Positions 51,421 to 64,000 are shown, counted from the stretch's first letter. The stretch is DNA of 64,000 nt from Homalodisca vitripennis (GCF_021130785.1 NC_060215.1:65910501-65974500); one strand, 5' to 3'. A program made the numbers and translations. The notes: generated by a model not told the origin, from the sequence alone.

Positions 51421-51720
51421 ACTGTGTCGATTAGGTTGTGGAACGGGTTGAGCCGCAGGGTGGTTCCGGGTCCTGTCAAGAGAGCTTGTGGGAGGGAGAG
51501 AGAAGATCGTGGCGAGGGGCGAGGGGAAACGCAAGGAGCTTATCGTGCTTTCGCACTCTGCTCACCTAAATGGACTTAAAATATGATAATGGGGGAAAGC
51601 GGGGGTGATCTGATTTATGGGGTGTCATGGGGTAAACGGCGTGCCTTGTTAATGGGGTTTGTTTAGTACTTCATCCCGTCGATGACCACGTGATACACTG
51701 TGCCATTTGGCCCGTATCCG
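51421..51720. promoter_or_regulatory. Candidate Polycomb-response-like regulatory island
   Basis: Within 300 bp of relatively GC-rich DNA there are GAGAG at 51480-51484, GAGAGAGA at 51496-51503, three RRGGYG matches (51516-51521, 51602-51607, 51619-51624), a palindromic CACGTG at 51687-51692, and the Pho core GCCAT at 51702-51706. In Drosophila such motifs (GAGA factor, Sp1/KLF, Pho) co-occur in Polycomb response elements, and the inv-en domain is a classic Polycomb target. Placement about 0.8 kb upstream of the RS microexon in an inv intron fits a regulatory role. Each motif is short, so this is inference. Confidence 0.4.
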
Positions 51721-54324
51721 TCTCTACTACGACGACCGCTTGAAACCACATGTGTTAGTCTCCTTGGATAAACCCTAAAGAATGTATAAGACCCGTATTA
51801 AATCTCATGACTTTCTGAACACTAGAGTATACAGCGGGATAAAGACAAACTTAGGCTACATCTGATTATGATTTTAAATGAGATTATGGAATCGTTAGAG
51901 TTACTTATGTCACATAAAGTGGATGACATAGTTTCAAATTCTGTAAAAGTGATTTTATGTTAAAATGTCCTTTACATACTTTATATTACCAGAGTCTAAA
52001 TGTATAAATAAAGGCAACAGACTTACTCGTTAAATTCATTAACTTGTAAAACACTAGGACTATAATGGCTATTTAGTATTACTTATAATAGGAAAGATAA
52101 TAATAAAGTGACGTTTATTATCACCTACGTATAGTGATCACGATGAAAGTAACTTAAAACAGGATTCTGAAAACCATCATTTCCTATTCAAAAATTTCAG
52201 GAGTGGGTAGTCGGGCTCCCCACCTGGAATTAATTTTACATGAGGTAAGATAAACTGAAGTGACAGATGTTGATGAGATAAAACTAATGATCAGGATATC
52301 CAACTTCATTGTGGTTGTTTTATTTTATAACTTAACAATGTTTTGTTCCATTTAATTGATGTAATTGAGGTTATGTTGAAAAGAGAGATTTTTTAAATGT
52401 ATGTTTGGTCTCTTGAAGATTTTTATTTGAGTACACATGACACAGGATTTCATTTAACATATTTTAAATCTCCCTCCCCCCCCCACCGAAAAACTCTAAA
52501 TAACGTTATTATCAATCCATAATAAGAATAATTAGAAAATATGAGGAGCTGAGTGGAATTAAGGTATTTTATCAAAATTGTCCTTTTCACTATCAAATAC
52601 TGCAGTAACCACGTCAATATTTTGGAAATCAGCAGATCTACGCACCATTTTCTGAAAGAACAAAAGTGCCTTTTCCTCCAGGCCTCCCACGTCTGAGGTT
52701 AGGTTGCATCTATCAGACTGTTGGTAGTGCAGTATACATTGCTCAAGTTTTTAACTCAACTGTAATAAAATTAATAATACAGTTCATTATAGAGTGTAAA
52801 TGTGTTATTAGCATTTAAAACTTATGTCTACTAAAATGAGTGTTAAGGTCATGTTAGTGATACTAGCTATACAAGTGTTAGGACTATCATTGAAGTGTCA
52901 AGTCTTTGCAGGAAGCAAACAAAACGCTATCGAAAATTATAAGCAAGTCTTTTTGGGAGAGAAATGTTACCGATAAGAGGAAAGGCAAAGATGAGTCCTA
53001 TCAAAATAAAAAATACTTGCAATAAAGTCAAAGAAGTTTAAATCAACATCAAACGTTTGTCAAAAAACTTTTTTATAATTTGCCAGTGCAGGATCAGATC
53101 AAGTTTAATCCAAAAGTGATTACTTGGAGTGTCACAATCATCCCAGACCGTTTTAAGTAATTCATGCAAGAGACATGCATGTTGAAAAAACGTATAACAC
53201 CCGTCACAATGTAAAACTGAATAATATTGGGATATTAAATATGTACAAAAGGTATTGTGTCTTAGCTTCATCTTAGCTAAGGGTTGGGCGTTCCAATCAC
53301 CTTTCGTGTTGTAAAACCATCTTTGATCTGATTTCTACTGAAGTTATTGAAAATAAAGTAATTAAGTACTAAAAGAAAAGACACTTAAATATATAAAAGT
53401 AGCAATGCCATTTCTACATTTTTAGATACAACTGTAAAGGACTAGTTTGAAATAAATGTGTTTTTTAGACTTTTTCAGTTTTGTTTTGACTAATTTGATT
53501 ATTTTCAATAGTAGTTTTCAGTAGTAGTTATCAATCGTTACTATGATCGTGCTTTGATATTTATTAATTTTTAAGCGAGTACCGGTACCTTTAATCATGT
53601 TGTTTATTCCACAATTTTACAAGGTTTTTTTTTATTTTAACCTCGTTGTAGGGAAAGAGTGTACTTTTACTTCGTATTACTTGTATGATTATGGATATAA
53701 TTATTATTAAAACCGTTAAGGTTTAAAATGATTGAAGAACAATTTAATAATATTTGTTGGTAGTACTTAATGAAATCCAACAATTAAAAATACAATTTCA
53801 TCTGATTTCAAACTTTAGACACACTTTTATTAAAACTGCTAATTTGCAAAAGTGCCCTTATTCCATCCAGGTCCTCAATTTTGTTGCTTAATAATTACTC
53901 AATCCAAACCGTGCACTGGAATAAAATGCTTGTGGTATGGGTAAAAATATTGTTATAGTGTACGTATCACTAAACGAAATTGAAAATATCTTTAAAAATA
54001 ACATATTAATTACGACCGAATTATCTTATAACTCGAAAATTACATAATCATAAAAGATTTTCTAATTTCAAAATAATAAAGTCGCTCTTAGGTTTCAGTT
54101 ATTAGAAAAGTGTCTGAACTTTCATGGTAACGCCAGAAAGAGCATGAGGTCTGTTAAGTATAGACTAAGTAAAATTATCACTGCTGATGGCGATTGCGAA
54201 CGAAGAAGGAAGTAAGTAATTTTGCTAGAAAGTACTATATTTAAAACAAAACTACTGAGTGGAAACGGCCTTTAGTAGAGTGTATCCTGCACATTTTAAG
54301 AGCTATCACATCGATGAACACATC

Positions 54325-54435
54325 AGTGGTGTAATTGTGGAATTGTAATTAGGCCTGTTTGAGCCTTTCCGGACAGGTGCAGCCAAATTACTCGCGCCGT
54401 AACTGTAATGGCCTATTCTTGTGCGTAATTACAAC
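54325..54435. promoter_or_regulatory. Candidate homeodomain-binding enhancer cluster
   Basis: Four TAAT/ATTA cores occur in about 100 bp (at about 54331, 54346, 54386 and 54426, two of them in TAATTA/GTAATTAC palindromic form). They are embedded in sequence less AT-rich than its surroundings. Homeodomain proteins, including Engrailed-family proteins, bind such cores. TAAT words are common in AT-rich DNA, so the support is the palindromic form and the context only. Confidence 0.25.
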
Positions 54436-57400
54436 TAGCCTGTAACAGTTATTCTCTAAATCGCTCGACTTCCTCAGCGAAATAGAATACTTCTTTTACT
54501 TTTTGCACAACAGTGAAGTGGAAATGTCACTTTGTCATACCATCGTCAAATGTGAATTTTACTCAAATGTATTTATCATTTAGTTAAATATACTCGTACA
54601 GTTGAATTATATTGTATTCCTTATAACTCAATAAGTCTATATAAGCGCAACTAATTTCGTGTGATTTGAAATCTCCTACAGCTGGGATTTAATTCCCTGC
54701 TCAATATATCCTTGTTCCACTCGATTAAAATTCAATTGTAATCATCCTTACATTGACTAATTTATAAAGGACATGTAAAGCCACTGAGTATTTACTTTAA
54801 CATGACTCGGTACTTTGTAAATTATAAAAATACAAATAAAAATGTTTGTATTCACTTTTGTAAAAGTGTCAACATTATGGCCGTGTCTTAAAGTAACAGC
54901 TGATTGATCAATAACACAGAAATTGGTGTCAATTTCAGAATTAAAACTGTTTAAGAACTGCTTCAGAGCACTAAAATGAAAATTACTTAATGAGATCGTA
55001 ACATTTACGCGTATAGCTGTGGGGAAACTTCCTGTGTCTAACTAACTTAGTATAGCGGTCGAGTTTACTCCTCAGGTATGATTCCACAGGTTTAATTACT
55101 CCTTAGGGAGGCCTTCATTTGACTGTGATGAGTTTAATCTAATTGTAATAACAAATTTAATATATTTCAAACCTGGCTGTTGGTTATTATTTTGGTTCTC
55201 GGTTTCCATCGTACATATTGATTTTGGAGAGATTTCCTGACCTCAGAACAATGTTTAAAAGTTTCTACTACGTCATTGCAAAATCAGTTACAGGTAAAAT
55301 TTGATGTAGCGATTTATATCTTTGTAATTGTAATTTTCAGCAATAAGGAAAACAATACGGTAATATTATTTGTTAAGTGACCCGGGCTCGAGTCCAGACG
55401 AGGTCCAGATCGCTGGACAAACATGAGCGCACGCAGGCTACATTCCCTAGACCACTTTTTTCACTCGAGGGCTCTTAAAAAGGATGTTTTTATTCAACTG
55501 TGATCCCTAACCCAAAACTCTTAACACAGCCAGGAGCGCGATGTGAAGTATCGCATCTTCTGTGTGTTAAGCCTTAATGGACCCAGAATTACTAGTGTTC
55601 GGTGGCCACAAACATTGTATTATATACAACTCAAGACTCTGAAAACGTTCAGACTGCACCATTACAATAATAAGGTAAAATGCAAATTGGCCAAAAGAAA
55701 TACCACACCGTTTAAAATACATTTATTTCTTTACACAATATATTTGATCTAATATGTACTTATCTGCATTGTGTTATATGTAATTTGTTTAGTGAAATTC
55801 ATTACTGTCCTAGTTTATACATTACTTTGAAGGGTTATTTATTATTTTATTACAAATCATGTTTTAGGTTTTGTTTCATTGCACAATAACAAGTGAGTTT
55901 TGATCAGTCCTTAAATTATCATCAACATGTTAACAACATGCAACGAAATATAATTCCAATATGGAGATGACAAATTTCTGACAAAACGGTAAGTGACAAA
56001 TGAAAAGATATTTTACAACTTCCTTTGGCAGTAGGTGTGGCTGTCAAACGTCGCGGCGGAGCCACAGCTGTAAGCCTTTGTTCGGGATACTCGTCACAGA
56101 TTTTATCGCTAGTTTTATCCTGGATCGATATAATAATTCAAGATTCACGTCAGAGAGCAATAAATCGGAGAAGGTGGTGAGAAATGTGTTTGTGTTCGTG
56201 TGCGAGTCGACTAGTCGGGTCCACCGGAGACCCTGGGCCCACCATCACAGTCAATCAATCGGGCTATAAATTGAACAAGCCAACACAAAAAACGAAATGG
56301 GACGCCGACAACTGGGCAGCTACTGGAAACCGATACTGTGGTTTGCGTTCGCAGCTGCCGGCCAACACAGACGGCGCTCGCACAGTGGATAACGACCGGT
56401 GTCCCCTCAGTCTACGAATTAAATAAATGAAGCCTAAAAACATAATCACACATCAGTAAATACACTAATTTAAACTGGCCGAGATCTCTGTCACAGAGGT
56501 TAGAGGGGGGGTCCAGAGCTCGTTAGGTGGTCCCGGTTCCCCTCTCCGGCTACCGGGGATCTCGGCGGCCCGCTCTGTTAGTTCCTCACTCTCCGTAAAC
56601 CGGCAGGTATTCATTTTACAAAGGGAGCTTTTATGTTGCAGGCCTAATATACTATAAACAGCCGAACAGGAGCGAGTTTCTACTGATGTGCCGAAGACGT
56701 AAAGTAAAAAAGCCGCTTTATGTTGCAGAGCCTAAAGGGTTATTCGAGATAGTCGTGAGACCGACTTTCGACTTATTCACAAACATTTTAGTGTCATAGT
56801 GGTTATAGAGAACATCAGTTAACAATATAATCTTATGCTGGTTCTTTTATATACGATTACTTATTTCAGATTATGATACTAACATAAATTTAGTTATTGC
56901 AAAGTTTCTATACTTTTCCCCAGTGGCGATACGGGTTGAGAGTGGTTTCGTCATATAATCCTGACTTCCAAAATAGAGCATAAAGAAGTCAATATGGAAT
57001 GTGGTCATTAATTAAAGATATTAGCAGTTATAGTAAACGTTATCTCTAGTCCCTAAATATTTTCCCAGTATGAGGGAAAATTGCAAATTTGCTGTTTTAT
57101 AAGTATATTTCTGTATTTCTTTTAAAGTATATTAAACGGTATTCGTGGTAAATTGTGGTTATTTATTGTGTATGCAAGTCTTATTTGTAAACAGTCAACC
57201 GATAGGTCTATTTCTTCAATGGTACACATAATTTGTGTCTACAACATTTTGCATAGCCGAAAACCACAATGAGTAGAGTCATTAAAAAATTAATGTTATT
57301 TTATATTTATATGTTGTAAAATATACTTGTTAGTCAAACATACTTCTTTAAAATTGAAACAAAGCTTAACTCTTTAATACATTTGTATTTCTTTACTTAC

Positions 57401-59115
57401 ATTATCAAAAATTACTCACCACTTAGAAATTCAGAAGTAAGTACTAAGTAGTTATATTATTAAACCTTAAGCTAAAAATTTAAATTGGAACATGTGTTAT
57501 ATCCTACTTTACAAACAAGATAAAGTACGAGTAAATATGCCCCATTTTAATTTGGTAGGGAAACCTATCTCTAATGCCTTTTAAGAATAGGAAATAGCTC
57601 CACTTAAATATGTTTTAATGGACAAATCAGCTACACATATATTTCACTCTCTAAAATGTATGGTAGAGATGACTCAGCTGTTTTACAAAGGTAAATCTAT
57701 CAAGTCGCTCTTCTAATTAAATATGAGACAAAATCAAATACACAAGATAACTTATTCGAATTACTCTCTCCAAATTAGTAACCTATTTAATCTTCAAATA
57801 TATGTTAGGGAGTGGATATAAAGTCTAGATACACATTTACTGTTTAGGGGATTGCTCAATTTTACTTTATGATGGTGTTCAATCTCAGATATCACATGAT
57901 GAGCCAATTAAATACTTTTAACAATTTCCACCCCTTCCCCTTCCACAGGCAGAAAGTGCGATAGCAAGTGGTAATTTTGGGGTTTTTGCGTGGTTATTCG
58001 TCAAATCTTTGGATTAAGAAATCTGTGGAAAGGTTAACCAATATAAATGGTCATAATTAATAAAATCTAGTCAAGCTCACTATTGGCACAAATAAAACCC
58101 AATCCTGTGAGATACGTGTTGCAGAAATGAAAAATAATTTTAATAACTTATTTAGCATATTATAAAATATATATGAAGTTTTTACAACAAAATGCTAAAA
58201 AAAGGAAAGAAAAATATTTATTTCTGATTGGAGTTTATCCTTGTGTTAGTAATCAATAATATGAACGTGTCAATATGTAGTTTGATCATGTAAATATCTA
58301 ATTTTTAGAAATAAAATATGTACTTTCGGTTACGGGGTGGAGGGCATCATAGTTAACAACAAAGATTAATGACTCTCTTTGAAATTGTGTTAACGACTCT
58401 ATTTTTATGGGTCAGATACAGCATCAAATAAAGAACTATCCATTGATTTGCTTTACAACGTAAACTATAAAACGTATGATGAGATGAAGATGAATGAAGA
58501 TTCGTAAGCCGGTTGAGGTACAAATCTAGTATCAAACTATCAAGTGTTGCAGCCTTATTGGTCAAAACTGGTATAATCGCTTGAAAACAACATATATCAG
58601 TTAATGTTCGCTTTTTGGAATTATATTTGATAAATTACCTTTTTTACAATAATCCCGTAACAGCCCAGTGCAGCCATATGGACAACAGGATATGTTGAGG
58701 CTTAGCACAGAGTGTTTATTTCTCACTTTATTTTCTGGGCTGGTACGTGTTAAATTAGTAATACACACAACAGTAATATAATTACGATTTGCAATTTTTT
58801 CAAACACGAAGATAATTACTTCATTGTAGAGCACAAGTAGTGAAGTCGCTATGCTACTACAAGCACACACAAGAACGCACAAGACAACGATACGCAGATA
58901 ACCTGAAACACACAGTAGCCGAGTGGATGAATGGCAATACTCTTGTATGGCCTCGGGGTATTACAGATTCGGCGAGGTATAACCATACCGCAGTGGCGGC
59001 TGAGCTGCTCCCCCCCTCCCCGCCAGCGATACTAGCCGATTCCGCTTGATTAAGACGCATTACGAAGTAGTGACTACAAATTACAGAAGACACTGTTTGT
59101 ACAGTAACGAAATTA

Positions 59116-59290
59116 AATGGCCGCGTACCGCGTAGTGGCCACGACTTGGGTGGCCTGAGCTGACACAAGCTCGAGGTTTTCGATTCCTATCCCCACGTCT
59201 CCGCAGCCACAGCCACGGCGGTGAGTCACTGGGTCCCTTGTCCTGGTGCCTTACCCGCTCTGGTATTTCTGCATCCACGATTGGTTTCCG
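59116..59290 (+). mobile_element. tRNA-derived SINE-like element
   Basis: A box-A-like GTACCGCGTAGTGG at about 59124 is followed some 40 bp later by box-B-like GGTTTTCGATTCC at about 59175, which matches GGTTCGAnnCC apart from two extra T. The order, orientation and spacing are those of an internal RNA polymerase III promoter. The sequence does not fold as an obvious functional tRNA: the box B loop is expanded and no acceptor stem was found. A GC-richer body continues to about 59290. The 3' end is not delimited and no poly-A or target duplication was seen. Adjacent open frames (58857-59278, minus) are not protein-like. Confidence 0.55.
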
Positions 59291-60470
59291 AAGCGTAGGT
59301 TAGGAGTGATTTATTGTACACTAAGGATCAAACAGAGGTGTAATGTGTAGCAGACAGGGAAAATGTTCTCACACTTCCGAGCTGTAAGTAATCGTAAATC
59401 CACGTACTGATCGCTATCGTATAAATATCCAGTATAGGCTGGTGCATATTGTTTCACTTGAAAAACATCATAAACAGATGTTAAGCAATCCATTATCTGA
59501 ACAATTTTAAAACCAGCTACCCAGAACGAGAACCAGTAAATTTTGCAAAGTAGGAAGACTTTAAGATACAATAACAAATCTAAGATATATTCTTCGTGAT
59601 TTGTAATACTAATAAATATTTGGTATTTGTTACATTAGTTTCAATCCTATTTTAAACTCCATAAATGAAATAATGAAGAAAGGTTATATACTTTTTTAAT
59701 TATCTAAGGATGAATAATGTTAAATTTTGTCTTAGAAATCTTACCATAATCTAATAAAATGATATAAGCGTGTGGTTGTATCATTTAAACAATTTTAAAG
59801 GCTATTTAGAATAACTTTTCCGAAAAACAAAACAAAAAACAATTATTTTGATCTACAGGTTTTTTATTGTATATGTTTAAAAACATTAGTCAATTTTGTA
59901 ACTGGATGAATACAAAATTGTGAATATTTTACAGTATGTATATCAGATATAGTTCAGGGAGTAACATGTTTAAATCAACTAAAATTTGAGAAAATAACAT
60001 GTTTTTTCTGGAGGAAATTAATTTTAGTTATAAATTTAAAAAAGCACGTTATTACTTCCCGCCATATTTTGTTTACATATTGTGAAAAATGTGTACGCCT
60101 ATCTTCAACTTTTTTTCTTCTTACCTAATTATATGAATCCACTTCAAATTCCTACAAATCCTCATGTGATGATAAAAACGGTTGTATTTTTTTGTCTCTA
60201 CAAAACATGCTTTAAATGGCTGTGACACAATTTTATTAACAAGTTTAAAAACATTATTTCATCCGAAAGTAGATTGCATCACCTTAAAATGCTTTAGGCT
60301 AATAATTCCACCTTGTTGATAATTTTTTAACAAAAACACTTGCACTAACTAAAAACATTTCACTTTAAAACGTCTGTAACAATCTACTAGACTCTAAAGA
60401 TTTTCAACAAAGAAAAAGAAAAAAAAGGGTGTGAGTACCTTTCTTGTGACTCCCAAATATTTAACTCTGA

Positions 60471-60589
60471 CGAATAGTTATCACTATTCGCTCTAAAATC
60501 ACTCGAAAACTGCTGAGATTTGAGTTAACCTGATACGTTACAGTGAATAACTCGCCTTTTCAAGTGGTGTCAGTCCCCAAGGCGAGTTA
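60471..60589. other. Two perfect hairpins in a compositional island
   Basis: CGAATAGT-TATC-ACTATTCG (60471-60490) is a perfect 8-bp stem with a 4-base loop. TAACTCGCCTT at 60548-60558 pairs perfectly with 60579-60589 over 11 bp, with a 20-base loop. The island 60430-60800 is less AT-rich than its flanks. No terminator or miRNA-length stem is evident. Confidence 0.7.
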
Positions 60590-63500
60590 CCCTCTCTCCG
60601 AAAACACCCTCTAGAGAGCAACCTTGAACCTTTGCTTGAGCTGTCATTAATCTTCCAATTTGGAACATATTGAACAATTAGTCTCGGCTCCGAGAGGGGT
60701 TCAATGGTTTCTTAACGGGTCTGAGACGCTGCAGTTTGAGGGAGTAGGGCAACCACCCACCTCTCCGTGTTTTCCATTCGTGTATCGCAGAACTCCTTGA
60801 AGTAAGAACCCTTTTTACTTCGTCGTTTTGATTTTTATTAATTATAAATTACAACATAGAAATCACTCGTTTTGTCTTATTAAACCGAGACCATGAAAAA
60901 CAATGTAGTAAAGATCTTCCGTATTGTGATTAATTAGAAAATGATAACTATATGAATATTAATTATTTTCCATTTGTGTTCGTAAAGTGTTAAATTATTA
61001 TTTATAAAGGCAGTTAATAGTACTAAAACTGTGTCTTGAAATAAATCGAAGGAGAAAGGTAAAAGTACATTTATCATGAAAACGCATAGAAAATAATATT
61101 GTTTGTGTTTCTCGTGCACAATACAATAATATTCAAAATTAAGTAGTATTATTGCTGTAAAATCGTTTACAATTTATAGTAAAAATATGAAACCCTTTCT
61201 ACTATGTTTTAAGTAAATGGACCTTTAGAAGAAAATAGTCATTAATAATGTTATTCAAGTACCATTAAAATATGAAATTAACATAAAGTCATCAAATACT
61301 ATGTCATATAGAATTCTTTTTATTAAGTTTGTAAATAAACCTTTAAGTGTGATTATGAATTACTTGTCTTCTTATAATAATTAGGTGAAAATACAAACAA
61401 GTTATTATGTAGACGTTGTATTCGCAACACATTGGATAATTCAGTAAAATTGTATAATTAATTTATTAGTGCACGTATGTAATTTGAAACCAATTCTAAA
61501 GATTTAGTTCAATTTTGCAACTACTTTAAAATTTCCTATAACAGCGGCATAAGTAAGTACTATAAAAAAATATGTTCTCTTTATTATGAGTTATATGATG
61601 CTACTGTCGAGAATGGCATTTTTAGACTTAGATTTTCAAACCACCTGTAAAAAATTCACCCCAGTATATTCACGAATAAAACACGAAATTTATTAGGATT
61701 AATGTCATGTAGGAATCAACAAGCATGCCGAAATTATATGGAGTTTGTTTACCCCCGTCTAATGTTGCTAATTATTTACTATTTTTGTCCATATGTTTTA
61801 GAAAGTTTAACTAACATCACAGTTCTAATTAGTATTCTATTAAAATTGTCCCATCATACACAGCTTGTTTCTGTAATGTATGCCTGTACAGCATAGGAGC
61901 TTTCTTGGAGGTTCTTTACTGCCAGCGATAAATTCAAAAATCCCATAAAAGTGCGTCGAGGAGGAGTCGACTTTCTTCCATGCCAAACCTCGACAACAAT
62001 GGTATTGTGAAGAACTAACTTGCAGGTAACCGTGAATTGACAAGTCACAATATTATATAAAGGATAAATAATGTCAGTTCGAGGGGACCTTTGTTAGGGG
62101 ACTAGCAGCCAGACACCTTTGTGGACAACACAATATTGTGCCGACAGTTGTGTGTGATCATATTGTGTGGCGACCCCACAGCGCCGCCCAAGCGGGTCCA
62201 TCATTTCTGTGAATTTGCCTCTGACTGGTTAAACTGTACAATGCTAATAGGTCCAACTGTTTAAAACAATAATCGACGCATTTTAATTGTTATTATTACT
62301 CAGCATCTTACTGTTACGGAATGCGGCAGCGTTCCTCCGTAGAGTCCAAAATCCTAAAATATCTTAGAGGCAACGTAATAAATTGTGGATTATAGCAAAC
62401 CGTATCCATAACTATAAATTTTAACACATTTACATTTGTGTATGTATCGCTGTTTGAATTGACTGGTAAAGATAATGTATAGACGTATTAGCATCTGTTT
62501 TGTACTTTATATTATAGCATATTTTACTTTTGCAAATACTTTGACTAAGTTAGATATTATAACTCACTTAAATTTTGTAAATCTACAGATATGTCATATC
62601 TGTATTACATTATGGGTCAAAATTTTACAAAAATGGTATTTATTTCCTTTTACACGAATATAAGAATGTTCTTATGAAGCGTGTTATCGAATCTAGTTGT
62701 CCACGCTATCCTAAGTAAAGTTGTAATTATTGTTTTGGTAAACTCCAATTGAGATTATTATCATTAATTAGAAATTCAAAAATTCGTAATATATTTTTGT
62801 TAAGATTCGCCAAACAGAATATACAAAAGCATTCTAGTTAGGGAATCACATATATAAATAAGTAAAGGAAAATAAGTAAACAAAATATTTTTACAAAATG
62901 ATTATTTGGAAATTACACGTTTAAGTTATGTCGGTTTAAGGTACTAATTTACAAATTTAAATGTTGTTCTTGTAAAGAAAGTTATACACGATTGCCTTCT
63001 TATTGATATGTCTGAAAATAAAACTAAACATCCATGTATTTTATGAAGTAATTACAGATTAAAATATAACATATTACATACTATTGAGAGGGGTATGCGG
63101 TAAGGTTATTTTTAGGTATGTAAATCGTAAAAAGACTTCAATTTTACAAACGTTTCCGTTGTTATTTTATTGTAAAAGAGTTCTGAACCAAAGGAAGAAA
63201 AATGTGCATTTAACATTTTTAAGGGGTGGGCCGAGTACTGAAAATTAAAAAGAATTATGTTTGGTCATTAATTAACAGAATAACAGTAAAAGACCGCCGC
63301 TGCAGCGATCAGAGGGAACCCCGCTCATTATCCTCATATACGATAATATATCGTCCTCGTTTATCGGTAAGCTCACGTTAACGCTTCGCCGCCTAGTCTT
63401 TTATCGTTTTACGACACCTCCATCTATCTGTTAAGTTTTATTCACGGATTTTATTGCACCACTGTATACGCCGTGCCGCGCGCTTTGATCATTAGCGTTA

Positions 63501-64000
63501 GCTTTCCCTGGACTGAAGGTTCACACGCGCCCGTCCTCAAGGACTGCACTGAGCAGGACTGCTTTTTATTTACTACGTGTCGGACTTTTGATCCAAGGCA
63601 AGATAACTGGCCCATTTACGGTTCCATCAGTGTGTTCTTTTGACTTCCACAATTTAATTGTTTACCTCTTAGATCTTGAAGTAATTGAAACATTAACTCC
63701 GGCCGGCACAGTCTAGGAAATCGTAACAGGGGCAACATTTGGATTGAAAGATTTGGACATATTTTCATTGTACCTATATTGTGCCCTAGTCCAGCCTGAC
63801 GTCTTACCTGTACGGTATCGACCTGTGATTGTCAAAAGCCTGTCCTGGGTCAAAAAATGAAAATATTCATTATCACCTTTAATCGACATACTAAGGGTTT
63901 ACAGTTATTTTAATTATGATATAGCATGGTTCAAGAGGCTAAGTTATTTTACCCTTAAGTCGGATAGAGAAAATGGGCGAATTAAAGACAAAGTGTTTAA

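Larger units (their letters stand above)
50661..64000 (-). other. inv: invected upstream intron, partial (runs off window)
   Basis: Everything upstream of the microexon in this window appears to be intron, because no EH2-coding exon (the WPAWVYCTRYSDRPSSG region) could be found on the minus strand up to 64000. The intron is therefore at least 13.3 kb. It contains several islands less AT-rich than their surroundings: 51370-51770, 54300-54480, 55380-55560, 56200-56600, 60430-60800 and 63290-63720. In a developmental regulator locus such islands are reasonable enhancer or silencer candidates, but that is inference. Stretches between them (for example 52500-54200, 57000-58800, 61000-63200) show only AT-rich DNA. 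Confidence 0.75.

Noticed and set aside
52700..52750. Minus-strand VYCT word, considered as part of EH2
   Set aside because: No neighbouring Trp, Arg-Tyr-Ser-Asp-Arg or Pro-Ser-Ser-Gly and no donor follow; a chance match.
55380..55400. GGCTCGAGTCC, a box-B-like word
   Set aside because: No box A at the right distance and no cloverleaf; probably chance or a SINE scrap.
63801..63870. Strong donor TACAG/GTAAGAC on the minus strand, considered as the end of the upstream inv exon
   Set aside because: The sequence before it does not encode EH2 (no WPAWVYCTRYSDRP-like residues) in any frame, and no in-frame start was found nearby. Probably a decoy site.
1..64000. CRISPR arrays, operons, ribosome binding sites, rRNA genes, intact tRNA genes
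   Set aside because: The window is animal nuclear DNA with spliced exons; no such structures were seen.

Overview
The window looks like AT-rich euchromatin of a large insect genome. It has very long introns, scattered decayed transposons, and only one clearly functional protein-coding locus. That locus lies on the minus strand and is the 3' part of an engrailed-family homeobox gene, which I identify as invected (inv). The last coding exon (31562-31902) carries the whole homeodomain and the EH5 tail. A 6-nt microexon (50655-50660), 18.75 kb upstream, has an excellent branch point, polypyrimidine tract, acceptor and donor. When spliced it supplies the Arg-Ser dipeptide that separates insect invected from its paralog engrailed. 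The exon with EH1/EH2 and the promoter must lie beyond 64000, so intron 1 is longer than 13.3 kb. I cannot name the species; the large introns would suit a hemimetabolous insect, but that is inference.

Layout. 1-23.2 kb: AT-rich DNA with no supported gene, some short palindromes and one fold-back repeat (21370-21725). 23.2-23.9 kb: a disrupted protein-coding stretch of unknown identity (one stop, one frameshift, minus strand). 27.7-28.9 kb: a 5'-truncated, frameshifted non-LTR retrotransposon with a trinucleotide tail. 31.56-31.90 kb: inv terminal exon, followed just after its stop codon by a perfect splice donor, which suggests a 3'UTR intron. 31.9-50.65 kb: inv intron, holding a 180-bp tandem array (35487-36213), a 118-bp tandem array (39862-40610), a possible in-frame alternative exon (47315-47368) and a deletion-derivative Tc1/mariner-like element with imperfect TIRs (49192-50228). 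50.655 kb: the RS microexon. 50.66-64 kb: part of the next upstream intron, with islands less AT-rich than their surroundings. One has a Polycomb-response-element-like mix of motifs (about 51421-51720), one is rich in homeodomain core sites (54325-54435), and there is a tRNA-derived SINE-like copy (about 59116-59290).

One gene is therefore supported. Most of the remaining DNA is presumably intronic or flanking regulatory sequence of the inv(/en) locus plus transposon debris. Nearly all other open frames are short, of low coding quality, or artefacts of repeats and antisense strands.
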